DNA of 47,672 nucleotides, from contig JAFXSG010000040.1 in the NCBI GenBank assembly GCA_017525875.1, positions 1-47,672 of the forward strand, written 5' to 3'. A program made the translations under genes and the position numbers. Origin of the DNA: Clostridia bacterium (lineage in GTDB: Bacteria > Bacillota > Clostridia > Christensenellales > CAG-138). The stretch's first letter is position 1; every line of letters starts with the position of its first letter. Shown in pieces: positions 1 through 7,822 of this stretch. Below the pieces are notes generated by a model. That model made no database searches. It worked only from the letters and a program-made list of their open reading frames with translations, and had not been told where the DNA came from.

Positions 1-79
1 GAACACAGAAGTTAAGCCCACATACACCGAAAGTACTGTGCTGGAGACGGCATGGGAGGATAGGCAGCCGCCGGGATCC
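1..79 (+). rRNA. 5S ribosomal RNA, 3' part
   Basis: The first bases carry the highly conserved 5S segment GAACACAGAAGTTAAGCCC, followed by the usual GGCAGCCGCCGGG-type 3' end. The 5' part of the gene lies outside the window. A strong terminator follows within 10 bases, so this is the last gene of an rRNA operon transcribed towards higher coordinates. The exact 3' end is uncertain by a few bases. Confidence 0.93.
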
Positions 80-87
80 CAAAAGAC

Positions 88-120
88 AAAGAGGACGACT
101 CAGGTCGTCCTCTTTGCTTT
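88..120 (+). terminator. Intrinsic terminator of the rRNA operon
   Basis: A perfect 12-bp stem (88-99 with 104-115, core GAGGACGAC/GTCGTCCTC) with a TCAG loop runs into CTTTGCTTT. It sits directly after the 5S gene. A second imperfect 11-bp stem (124-150, core AAGAACG/CGTTCTT) follows and may act as a backup. Confidence 0.85.
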
Positions 121-197
121 ATGAAGAACGACCCTCTGCGGGCCGTTCTTCTGTATTTAACGTAAGAAACAGTGAAATATGTTAACTTTAATGAAAG

Positions 198-218
198 AAC
201 TGCCATAAGGCAGTTTTT
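198..218. terminator. Short hairpin after the 232-540 gene, possible terminator
   Basis: A 7-bp stem AACTGCC-ATAA-GGCAGTT is flanked by A and T runs on both strands. It lies between the rRNA terminator and the 3' end of the minus-strand membrane protein gene and could end transcription from either side. The stem is short, so this is a tentative call. Confidence 0.4.
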
Positions 219-231
219 CGTTCTTCTGTAA

Positions 232-540
232 TCAGTTCTTCTTCCTGAAGATCGCTGTACCCGCAAGGAGCAGTATAAAGATCCCACCCGTCAGAATAAG
301 CACAGAAAAGATCAGCGAGAAGGGTTCGAGGCGGATGCTGCGGCTGTCGTGGTCGTTCGGCGTCATGGCATAGGTATGCACGCATTGCCAGCCAAAGCCG
401 ATCTCAACCGTGACCTCGCCCCCGTCATGCCGAACGGCGAGCGGGATGTGCGTTGTCGCCCTGTATGAAATATAGTTCACCGCAAAGCAGATCAGCGATA
501 TAACGACCGCCGCGGCAAATGCGATCAAAAGCTTTTTCAT
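232..540 (-). CDS. Small two-helix membrane protein, function unknown
   Basis: A 102-residue protein with a hydrophobic N-terminal helix (about residues 3-24), a central outside segment of about 45 residues and a second helix near residues 72-92 ending in a basic tail (RKKN). I chose the ATG at 540 because AAGGAG lies 7 bases upstream; two upstream in-frame starts lack such a site. A promoter (TTGCGG, 17 bp, TATAAT at 566-594) points at it and is divergent from the next operon. I do not recognise the family. The topology suggests both ends are cytoplasmic, with the middle outside. Confidence 0.7.
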   Translation of the reverse strand: MKKLLIAFAAAVVISLICFAVNYISYRATTHIPLAVRHDGGEVTVEIGFGWQCVHTYAMTPNDHDSRSIRLEPFSLIFSVLILTGGIFILLLAGTAIFRKKN

Positions 541-565
541 GGCTCTGCTCCTTCGCTTTTTCTTC

Positions 566-594
566 ATTATAGCATCGTTCCGGACTGCCCGCAA
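566..594 (-). promoter_or_regulatory. Sigma-A promoter for the 232-540 gene
   Basis: On the minus strand, -35 TTGCGG (589-594) and -10 TATAAT (566-571) are separated by exactly 17 bp, about 25 bases ahead of the chosen start codon. It is back to back with the promoter at 645-673. Confidence 0.6.
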
Positions 595-621
595 CAGCCA
601 AACGATCGCACCAAAAGAAAA

Positions 622-636
622 TATCGAAAAACGATA
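622..636. promoter_or_regulatory. Inverted repeat TATCG-N5-CGATA, candidate operator
   Basis: A perfect 5-bp dyad around AAAAA sits 8 bases before the -35 box of the DUF2975/Xre operon, between two divergent promoters. Because that operon encodes a small Xre-type regulator, autoregulation through this dyad is a reasonable guess, but nothing proves binding. Confidence 0.4.
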
Positions 637-644
637 AAAAAAGC

Positions 645-673
645 TTGACAAACGAAAATCAGAGCGCTATAAT
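645..673 (+). promoter_or_regulatory. Consensus sigma-A promoter, DUF2975/Xre operon
   Basis: TTGACA (645-650), 17-bp spacer, TATAAT (668-673): a perfect match to both hexamers and the spacing. It drives the three-gene operon that starts at 712. Confidence 0.85.
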
Positions 674-711
674 GAGTACGTAAACAAGAAAACATCCGAA
701 AGGAGTCTCTT

Positions 712-1194
712 ATGAAACAAAAAACTCTGTCCAACTGGCTGAAGCTGATCGTCATCGTGCTTGCGATATGCGGGCTTGTGATCTGTCTTCTTATCCTTCC
801 CGTTATCGGGAGGAATATCGCCCTGGCGGAAAACGGTGAATTCGATTACGCGTTCTGGCCCTGGCTGATCTTCCTCTGGTTGTTTGCACTGCCCTGCTTT
901 GCGGCGTGTGTGATCGGCTGGAAGATCGCGGTGAATATCGGCCGCGACCGTTCGTTCTGCGATGAAAACGCAAAACTGATCTCGCTTATCGCGATCCTTG
1001 CCGCAGCGGATTCCGCATTTTTCTTCGTCGGAAATATTGTTATGCTTTTCCTGAACATGAGTCACCCGGGCATCGTGCTGGGGTCGTGGCTGTGCGTGCT
1101 GATCGGCGCGGCGATCTCCATCGGCATGGCCTGCCTCTCGCACCTCGTACGCAAAGCCGCCAAACTGCAGGAAGAAAACGACCTGACGGTCTGA
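712..1194 (+). CDS. DUF2975 family membrane protein
   Basis: A 160-residue protein with four predicted helices (about residues 9-32, 46-70, 90-114, 122-142). Its C-terminus, HLVRKAAKLQEENDLTV, is the ending typical of DUF2975 proteins. AAAGGAG at 699-705 lies 6 bases before the ATG. In many Firmicutes DUF2975 is encoded directly before a YozG-like Xre regulator, as here: the next gene's ribosome site overlaps this stop codon. The pairing suggests that the membrane protein and the DNA-binding protein work together, but the signal they sense is unknown. Confidence 0.85.
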   Translation: MKQKTLSNWLKLIVIVLAICGLVICLLILPVIGRNIALAENGEFDYAFWPWLIFLWLFALPCFAACVIGWKIAVNIGRDRSFCDENAKLISLIAILAAADSAFFFVGNIVMLFLNMSHPGIVLGSWLCVLIGAAISIGMACLSHLVRKAAKLQEENDLTV

Positions 1195-1203
1195 GGTGAA
1201 ACT

Positions 1204-1422
1204 ATGGGAGAGATCATTTTCAATATAGACGTAATGCTTGCAAAACGCAAGATGAAACTGCAGGACCTTGCCGAAAAGGTGGGCATCACGCCTGCGAATA
1301 TGTCCATCCTCAAGACGGGCAAGGCGAAGGCGATCCGCATTTCGACCCTTGAAAAGCTCTGCGAAGCGCTTGATTGCCAGCCCGGCGACCTGCTCGAGTA
1401 CAGGGTAAAGCCTGAAAACTGA
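1204..1422 (+). CDS. Xre-family (YozG-like) transcriptional regulator
   Basis: This 72-residue protein is little more than one Cro/C1-type helix-turn-helix: LQDLAEKVGITPANMSILKTGK forms the DNA-reading unit, and ISTLEKLCEALDCQPGDLLEY is the usual end of this subfamily. GAGGTG (1193-1198) overlaps the stop of the DUF2975 gene, so the two are translationally close. It probably controls its own operon; the TATCG-N5-CGATA dyad just upstream of the promoter is the obvious candidate site. Confidence 0.85.
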   Translation: MGEIIFNIDVMLAKRKMKLQDLAEKVGITPANMSILKTGKAKAIRISTLEKLCEALDCQPGDLLEYRVKPEN

Positions 1423-1871
1423 TGCGTAAGGTCATGTTTTTTCTTAGGGCAGCCGCAGTTTTCATTGCATGCCTGACGCTTGTGGTCGGCTGTTCGACGA
1501 CCGCATTCAAGCCTATCCCTTCGGGATACGTCGCGAAGGATGAGCATTTTGACAAGGACGGGTTTCAGGATTATACGGACTACTGCAAATATTATTATTC
1601 TTCGCCGGAGCCGTTTGCCGGGGATAAGCGCTATCACGCGATCACGGCTTCGGAGATTGCCGAAGTTGCGGGGTACTTTGAGAACTTCCATAACTGGATG
1701 GAGATCGAGGATCGCCTTGACGAATACGATTTTTCACCGGATCGCATCAATGCGGGCGACTATGTGTTGATCGAAACAAAGGAAGAGCTGCACAGCATTT
1801 ATGACAACTACACCGTGTATTTCTTCGACGTCGAATCGCTGACACTGTATTACATCCACAACAATATTTGA
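1422..1871 (+). CDS. Small lipoprotein, function unknown
   Basis: A 149-residue protein with a lipoprotein signal: basic start, hydrophobic stretch and lipobox VVGC (Cys24). The mature part is rich in Tyr, Asp and Glu with no motif I recognise. Its ATG overlaps the stop of the Xre regulator (TGATG), so it is the third gene of that operon and is expected to be co-regulated. A terminator follows at 1895. Confidence 0.7.
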   Translation: MRKVMFFLRAAAVFIACLTLVVGCSTTAFKPIPSGYVAKDEHFDKDGFQDYTDYCKYYYSSPEPFAGDKRYHAITASEIAEVAGYFENFHNWMEIEDRLDEYDFSPDRINAGDYVLIETKEELHSIYDNYTVYFFDVESLTLYYIHNNI

Positions 1872-1894
1872 AGCCTCTTTTGTGGTAAAACAAG

Positions 1895-1936
1895 GAACCG
1901 ACTGACCGGAGCATCCGATCCGTCGGTTCTGTTTTG
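1895..1936. terminator. Terminator between convergent genes
   Basis: The stem GAACCGAC (1895-1902) pairs with GTCGGTTC (1922-1929). The intervening 19 bases can fold further (CGGA with TCCG). TGTTTTGCTT follows on the plus strand. It separates the lipoprotein gene from the carboxylesterase, which ends at 1947 on the other strand. Confidence 0.7.
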
Positions 1937-1946
1937 CTTAGCTTCC

Positions 1947-3770
1947 TTATCTTTTATTCGATTCCTCATCCATATAAATATCGATCAGATCATAGACCCC
2001 AAGATACTTGTCTTTCACCATCCGGACCTCGGTATTGAGCTCCAGCACCATCGTCGGGTCGTCGTTGAACTTCTCCCAGCGGGGAAGTCCCTCGCCGTTC
2101 GGATCGCCGGTGCGGATGAAATTGAGCCAGTAGCCGGTCATGATATCGGAAAGGGCGTAATCGTCCGCGCCATAGAGGCGGCTGTCTGCGGGCAGATTGC
2201 CGTAGGCGTACGGGATCTCGCCCGAATGGATGGAGCCGATGCCGCCGTTGTTCTTGTTGAAAAAGTATTCATAGACCGGGCGACCCTCCGCGGCAAGCAG
2301 ACGGCCCCAGTTATAGTGGCTGTAATCGAACCACGCGGCCGAGTACAGCTCGTTGAAGGAACCCTTCGCCTCGCCGCCGGCGTCGAGAAAATAGGTGTAT
2401 TCGGGGTCGCGCTCCGCGGGCGGGAACAGCGCCGCGGCTTCCTCCGCATGGTCGCCGAATACAGGCCGCAGCTTTTCAAGGTAGTTCTCCCGCGTGACCT
2501 TCGTCGTGGCAACGAATACGTCCGCTTCGTGCATATTGTAACCGGAGAGCAGCGCCTGCTCGTTGTTTTCACCCTTTTCATAGGTGAGATACGGTTGCTC
2601 GGTGATGGCATAGCCGTCCACGGTCATTGCGGAGTTAGGATACCGGGTCGAAACGAGCTTCTCGGCGGGGACGCTGCGCAGCTCGTCGATGCTGTTTGCG
2701 CCGCATTCCTCCATGATCGCGCTGCCCGTTTCGAGCGCGGAGCTGTAGCGGCGGAAGGTGTGGTAGGGCTCCTTGCCTGTGATGCCGCTCGATTCGGCGA
2801 TCGCGTAACGGAACAGGCCCTTGGCAAGCGGGGAAACGCACAGCGCGTTCACGCAGCTCGCGCCAGCGGATTCGCCGGCGATCGTCACCTTTTCGGGGTC
2901 GCCGCCAAAGGATGCAATATTGTCCCGCACCCATTCGAGCGCCATGATCTGGTCGAGCAGGCCGTAGTTGCCTGTACTGCCGTTCGCGTCCTCCGCCGCG
3001 AGCTCATCGTGCGCAAGGTAGCCGAACACGCCGAGACGATACGCAATGCTGACGAAAACCACGCCCTCGCGCGCGTAGGCCTCGCCGGTGTGGTCGCGGT
3101 AGTAAGCGCTGCCCGTTGTGAGCGAGCCGCCGTGGATGTAGACCAGCACCGGGCAGTTTGAAACGTCGCCCGCGGGTTTCCAGACGTTCAGATACAGCGA
3201 ATCCTCGCTCATCGCCTGGAGCTGATTGTCCTTCGTTGTGATCTTATAATCCTTATAGACAACGATGTGCGAGACCGAATCGAACAGCACGTTCGAGCGG
3301 GGCTGCATGCTCATCGGAGCGAAAGTATCGCAGGCGCGGACGCCGCTCCACGCTTCCGCCTTTTCCGGAGCCTTCCAGCGCAGTTCGCCCACCGGGGGCT
3401 TGGCGTAGGGGATGCCTGCGTAGACCTCGACCTCGCCGTCCTCGGTGAAAACGCCGGTCAGTTCGCCGCTCTCAACGGTCCTGACGGGCGTCACGGCCGG
3501 GCTTTTTGCATCGACTGCGGGCGTCTGCCTTGCGGGCGGCGCGGAGAGCTTGCCGACGCCGATGAGAGCAAAGACGAACAGCGCCCATGCCGCAAGGCGG
3601 AGCCAGATGCTCTTATCCGCGAGCACCGTTCCGCGCAGGATGAAGAACGCCGCGAAGACGGCAAGCGCCAACAGCCAGCCCCAGACCGTGTTTTTTGAAA
3701 GCTCGAGCAGCGTGAAACACGCGAGCGCGGCTATGACGAAGAAAACGATGAACAGCTTGGAAAAATGCAT
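1947..3770 (-). CDS. Membrane-anchored type B carboxylesterase
   Basis: A 607-residue alpha/beta hydrolase of the carboxylesterase type B (p-nitrobenzyl esterase) family. Visible landmarks are the oxyanion-hole motif YIHGG (residues 211-215), EDSLYLNVW (189-197), the nucleophile GESAG (Ser301), the acid region YNMHEADVF (Glu415 likely) and the histidine in IHSGEIPYAYG (His515). The catalytic triad therefore looks complete. Unusually, the first 75 residues form three hydrophobic helices, so the enzyme is probably tethered to the membrane with the catalytic domain outside. AAAAGGAGG precedes the ATG. The substrate is unknown; such enzymes cleave carboxylic esters. Monocistronic or co-transcribed with copA (55 bases upstream). 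Confidence 0.9.
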   Translation of the reverse strand: MHFSKLFIVFFVIAALACFTLLELSKNTVWGWLLALAVFAAFFILRGTVLADKSIWLRLAAWALFVFALIGVGKLSAPPARQTPAVDAKSPAVTPVRTVESGELTGVFTEDGEVEVYAGIPYAKPPVGELRWKAPEKAEAWSGVRACDTFAPMSMQPRSNVLFDSVSHIVVYKDYKITTKDNQLQAMSEDSLYLNVWKPAGDVSNCPVLVYIHGGSLTTGSAYYRDHTGEAYAREGVVFVSIAYRLGVFGYLAHDELAAEDANGSTGNYGLLDQIMALEWVRDNIASFGGDPEKVTIAGESAGASCVNALCVSPLAKGLFRYAIAESSGITGKEPYHTFRRYSSALETGSAIMEECGANSIDELRSVPAEKLVSTRYPNSAMTVDGYAITEQPYLTYEKGENNEQALLSGYNMHEADVFVATTKVTRENYLEKLRPVFGDHAEEAAALFPPAERDPEYTYFLDAGGEAKGSFNELYSAAWFDYSHYNWGRLLAAEGRPVYEYFFNKNNGGIGSIHSGEIPYAYGNLPADSRLYGADDYALSDIMTGYWLNFIRTGDPNGEGLPRWEKFNDDPTMVLELNTEVRMVKDKYLGVYDLIDIYMDEESNKR

Positions 3771-3825
3771 ACGGGCCTCCTTTTCGGGCGGTTCTTGAAC
3801 GCTGTTTGCTTACCGGAACAAAAGC

Positions 3826-6399
3826 TCAGTTTTTCTGTTCAAACGACAGCACGGTATAATCCTCTGCTTCTACAGCCTCGCGCATAGCGCTCTCGGGGAC
3901 TACTTCACTGAGAACAACTTCCGCTTCGCCTTTTTCGTGACTCGCGGCCGCGGAAACGACGCCGGGCAGCGCTTCGAGCGCCGCTTTGACGCTCGCCTCG
4001 CAGTGAGAACACATCATGCCGTCTATGCGGATGATCACGGTCCGCGGGGACGCATCCGCTTTGACAGCGCAGCCCTCGGCCGGGCAGACAGGGGCGGAAA
4101 CGGAGGGGATACTGATATCGACCGCCTTGCGCTTCTTATCGCGCTTCGCATCGTAAATGTTCACAAGGTTGAGCCGCAGTGCGTTCGTAACGACACAGAA
4201 GCTGGAAAGGCTCATCGCCGCAGCGCCGATCATCGGGTTGAGCGTCCAGCCGAAGAGGGGGATGAACACACCGGCGGCGAGCGGGATGCCGATCACGTTG
4301 TAGAAGAATGCCCAGAAGAGGTTCTCGTGTATGTTGCGAAGCGTCGCGCGGCTCAAACGGATCGCGGCGGAAACGTCCGCCATGCTGCTTTTCATCAGCA
4401 CAACGTCAGCCGCGTCGATCGCGATATCCGTACCCGCGCCGATGGCGACGCCGATATCCGCACGGGTCAGCGCAGGCGCGTCGTTGATGCCGTCGCCCAC
4501 CATGATGGTTTTGCCCTGCCCGGCAAGCGACCGTATCACACGCTCCTTGCCGTCCGGCAGAACGCCGGCGACCACGCTGTCCACGCCGGCCTGAGTGCCG
4601 ATGGCGCGTGCGGTCCTTTCGTTGTCGCCCGTCAGCATGACGACGCGAACGCCCATGTTCTCAAGCTCCGATATCGCCTGCGTGCTGTCCTCGCGGATGA
4701 CGTCCGCAACGGCGATGACGCCGAGCAGCTTTTCATCCTTCGCAAACAGCAGCGGGGTCCTGCCTCCGGAGGCAAGCGAGAGCGCTTTCTCCTTCATCTC
4801 TTCAGAAACAGCGGCTCTGCCGGAGATAAAGGCCATGCTGCCGCCCGTTATCAGGCTGCCCGAAAGCCTTGCTTCAAGACCGTTGCCGGGCAGCGCTCGG
4901 AAATCCGTAACCTCGTCAGCTTCTTCATGGGATTCGGCAAAATAGGCCATGACCGCCTTTGCGAGCGGGTGTTCGCTGCGCTTTTCAAGGGCGGCTGCGC
5001 AGGAGACGAGATCCTCTTCGGAGACGCCCGGCGCGGGAAGAACGTCCGTCACGGCGGGCTCGCCCTTCGTGATCGTACCGGTCTTGTCGAGCGCGACGAT
5101 CTGCGCCTTGCCGGTCTCCTCAAGCGAAACGGCGGTCTTGAACAAAATGCCGTTCTTTGCGCCTTTGCCGCTGCCCACCATGATCGCGACGGGCGTCGCG
5201 AGCCCGAGCGCGCAGGGACAGCTGATGACGAGCACCGAGATGCCGCGTGCGAGGGCATAGCCGAAAGGTTTTTTCGCGAGCAGCCAAACGGCGATGGTGA
5301 CGAGAGCAATGCCGATGACGACGGGCACGAAAATACCGGAGACCCTGTCCGCGATCTTCGCAATCGGGGCCTTCGTTGCCGCGGCGTCGCTCACCATCTT
5401 TATGATCTGTGAAAGGGTAGTGTCCTCGCCCACGCGGGTCGCTTCACAGCGCAGGTAGCCGCTCTGGTTCACGGTCGCAGCGGAAACGAGGTCTCCCTCC
5501 GCCTTGTCCACGGGGATGCTTTCACCGGTGAGTGAAGCTTCGTTGACGGAGCTCGTCCCTTCGAGCACCGTGCCGTCCACCGGGATGTTCTCGCCGGGGC
5601 GGACGACGAACACGTCGCCGCGCTTGACCTGCTCGATCGGAACGGTCTTTTCCTCGCCGTCAACAAGCAGCACAGCGTTCTTCGGCGCAAGCTCTATCAG
5701 CCCGCGCAGCGCGTCGGTCGTTTTGCCCTTGCTTCTCGCTTCAAGCATTTTGCCGACGGTGATCAGCGTGAGTATCATCGCCGCGGACTCGAAATAGAAG
5801 TCGTGCATATAAGACATGACCGCTTCCTCGTCGCCGCGGACCTGCGCGCCGGTCATGGCGAACAGCACCGCACAGCTCCAAACGAAGCTTGCCATCGAAC
5901 CCAGCGAAACGAGCGAGTCCATATTCGGAGAGCGGTGGAACAGCGCTTTGAAGCCGCTGATGAAGAACCGCTGGTTGATGACCATGACTGCTGCGGAAAG
6001 CAGCAGCTGAACGAGGCCCATCGCAACGTGATTTCCGTCGAACCATTTGGGCAGCGGGAAATTCCACATCGTGTGCCCCATCGAAAAATACATCAAAACA
6101 AGCAGCAGCACGATCGAAACGACGAGCCGGCGGACCAGCTTCGGCGTTTCGCGGTCTTCGAGCACGTCGGAGGCAGGAGCGGAGGAAGCTTTGCTCCCGC
6201 CGCCCTTCAGCTCCGCGCCGTAGCCGGCGGCAGTAACCGCGGCGATGACGGCCTCGGGCTTTGCCGTGCCTTCAACGCCCATGGAGTTCGTGAGCAGACT
6301 GACTGCGACCGATGTGACGCCCTCCACCCGGGAGACCGCTTTCTCGACCCTCGCGCTGCATGCGGCGCAGCTCATTCCGGTGACTTTGTATTGTTCCAT
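3826..6399 (-). CDS. copA: Copper-exporting P-type ATPase (P1B-1) with N- and C-terminal metal-binding domains
   Basis: An 857-residue P1B-type ATPase that should pump Cu(I) out of the cytoplasm. In order: HMA domain with GMSCAAC (Cys11, Cys14), paired helices from about 90, actuator TGES (291-294), metal-site CPC (394-396), phosphorylation loop DKTGT (Asp438), HP-locus HPLA (477-480), hinge GDGIND (635-640), and a second HMA domain at the C-terminus with GMMCSHC (Cys797, Cys800). The short linker before it carries two more cysteines (CPAEGC). I start at the ATG at 6399, which has GGGGA upstream, not at the in-frame GTG at 6438. No CsoR or CopY regulator lies next to it. The tail domain resembles a fused CopZ chaperone. 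Confidence 0.93.
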   Translation of the reverse strand: MEQYKVTGMSCAACSARVEKAVSRVEGVTSVAVSLLTNSMGVEGTAKPEAVIAAVTAAGYGAELKGGGSKASSAPASDVLEDRETPKLVRRLVVSIVLLLVLMYFSMGHTMWNFPLPKWFDGNHVAMGLVQLLLSAAVMVINQRFFISGFKALFHRSPNMDSLVSLGSMASFVWSCAVLFAMTGAQVRGDEEAVMSYMHDFYFESAAMILTLITVGKMLEARSKGKTTDALRGLIELAPKNAVLLVDGEEKTVPIEQVKRGDVFVVRPGENIPVDGTVLEGTSSVNEASLTGESIPVDKAEGDLVSAATVNQSGYLRCEATRVGEDTTLSQIIKMVSDAAATKAPIAKIADRVSGIFVPVVIGIALVTIAVWLLAKKPFGYALARGISVLVISCPCALGLATPVAIMVGSGKGAKNGILFKTAVSLEETGKAQIVALDKTGTITKGEPAVTDVLPAPGVSEEDLVSCAAALEKRSEHPLAKAVMAYFAESHEEADEVTDFRALPGNGLEARLSGSLITGGSMAFISGRAAVSEEMKEKALSLASGGRTPLLFAKDEKLLGVIAVADVIREDSTQAISELENMGVRVVMLTGDNERTARAIGTQAGVDSVVAGVLPDGKERVIRSLAGQGKTIMVGDGINDAPALTRADIGVAIGAGTDIAIDAADVVLMKSSMADVSAAIRLSRATLRNIHENLFWAFFYNVIGIPLAAGVFIPLFGWTLNPMIGAAAMSLSSFCVVTNALRLNLVNIYDAKRDKKRKAVDISIPSVSAPVCPAEGCAVKADASPRTVIIRIDGMMCSHCEASVKAALEALPGVVSAAASHEKGEAEVVLSEVVPESAMREAVEAEDYTVLSFEQKN

Positions 6400-6514
6400 A
6401 TAGATAATTCCCCGCGGTATGATAAAAGGAATGCGCACGGCGGCGGGGAGCGGGCAAGCCCTTTCCTCAGTATGCCCGCGGCATCCCTTTATAATTCTCG
6501 CTTAACGGATAATG

Positions 6515-7783
6515 TTATTCCTCTACGCGCTCGATGTTCGCGCCGAGCGCGGTCAGCTTTTCGGTAAGGTGCTCGTAGCCCCTGTCGATATAGTGGATGT
6601 TGCGAACGACGCTCGTGCCCTCCGCCATGAGAGCAGCAACGATCATAGCAGCGCCTGCGCGAAGGTCGGTGGAGCTGACTTCCGCACCGTAGAGCTTGTC
6701 GACGCCCGCAACGATGGCGGTGCGGCCGTTGACTGTGATCCTCGCACCCATGCGGTTCAGCTCGCGGACGTGATTGAAGCGGTCCTCAAACAGGTTTTCG
6801 GTCACGAAGCTGTTGCCGATCGCAACGGTCAAAAACGAGGTCATGGGCTGCTGAAGGTCGGTCGGGAAGCCGGGGTAGGGCAGCGTGCGGATGTTGCAGG
6901 CACGCGGGCGTTCGTTTGCGCGGATACGGAGGAAGAACTCACTGCCGTTATCGCCCTCGCTGACCTCAACGCCGCATTCCATCAGCTTTGCGCTGATAGC
7001 TTCAAGATGCGCGGGAATGACGTTGCTGATGATCACGTCGCCCTTCGTAGCGGCGGCGGCTACCATGTAGGTGCCGGCCTCGATCTGGTCGGGAATGATG
7101 GCATAGGTGCAGCCGTGCAGCTCCTTGCGGCCGTTGATGCGGATAACGTCCGTGCCGGCGCCGCGGATATTCGCGCCCATCGTGTTCAAAAAGTTCGCAA
7201 CGTCGACTACGTGCGGCTCACGGGCGGCGTTGTTGATGGTCGTGCGGCCGTCAGCGCGGCATGCGGCGAACATGATGTTGATCGTCGCGCCGACGCTCGG
7301 CATGTCGAGATAGATATCGGCGCCGCGCAGATGATCGGACGAGGCGATAACGAAGCCGCCGCGGTCGATGACCTCCGCGCCGAGCGCGCGCATACCGTCG
7401 ATATGATAGTTGATCGGGCGTTCGCCGATCGGGCAGCCGCCGGGCTGGGCAACGTAAGCATAACCGTAGCGCCCGAGCAGGGTCCCCATCATGTAGTACG
7501 AAGCGCGCAGCTTGCTCGCCATCTCGGTCGAGACCTTGTATTCCCTGATCCCGCGCGGGTCGATGATCGCCACGTCGGGAGTGGGCTGCTCAACGGTCGC
7601 GCCCATTGCGGAAAGGATCTCAATGATGCGGTGAACGTCCTCGATGTCGGGCAGGTTCTCGATCCTGCAGGGTTCGCCTGCAAGCACCGCGCCGCAGATA
7701 ATGGGCAAAGCGGCGTTTTTGGAACCGCTGATGGATACCGTTCCGGAAAGGGGCGTTCCGCCCTTGATTCTGTAATATGCCAT
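6515..7783 (-). CDS. murA: UDP-N-acetylglucosamine 1-carboxyvinyltransferase
   Basis: A 422-residue EPSP-synthase-fold enzyme that transfers enolpyruvate from PEP to UDP-GlcNAc, the first committed step of peptidoglycan synthesis in the cytoplasm. SGSKNAALP (Lys22) and the loop GGCPIGERP with the catalytic Cys117 are both present, so fosfomycin sensitivity is expected for this copy. GGAG sits 7 bases before the ATG. It follows the M23-like gene by 39 bases and is probably co-transcribed with it. Clostridia often have two murA paralogues; whether this is murA1 or murA2 cannot be decided here. Confidence 0.95.
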   Translation of the reverse strand: MAYYRIKGGTPLSGTVSISGSKNAALPIICGAVLAGEPCRIENLPDIEDVHRIIEILSAMGATVEQPTPDVAIIDPRGIREYKVSTEMASKLRASYYMMGTLLGRYGYAYVAQPGGCPIGERPINYHIDGMRALGAEVIDRGGFVIASSDHLRGADIYLDMPSVGATINIMFAACRADGRTTINNAAREPHVVDVANFLNTMGANIRGAGTDVIRINGRKELHGCTYAIIPDQIEAGTYMVAAAATKGDVIISNVIPAHLEAISAKLMECGVEVSEGDNGSEFFLRIRANERPRACNIRTLPYPGFPTDLQQPMTSFLTVAIGNSFVTENLFEDRFNHVRELNRMGARITVNGRTAIVAGVDKLYGAEVSSTDLRAGAAMIVAALMAEGTSVVRNIHYIDRGYEHLTEKLTALGANIERVEE

Positions 7784-7822
7784 AATATTCTCCGTTCAGA
7801 ATTATAATCGTATTGATCCGCC

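Noticed and set aside
3937-5412. 491-residue open frame antisense to copA
   Set aside because: It mirrors the codon bias of the GC-rich copA gene, is dominated by Arg, Asp, Gly and His, lacks a ribosome site and shows no domain.
6400-6514. Hairpin ATGCC-CGC-GGCAT between murA and copA as a copper operator
   Set aside because: Too short and unlike known CsoR or CopY sites; could be chance.
6512-7807. 431-residue open frame antisense to murA
   Set aside because: Same shadow effect; murA is certain on the other strand.
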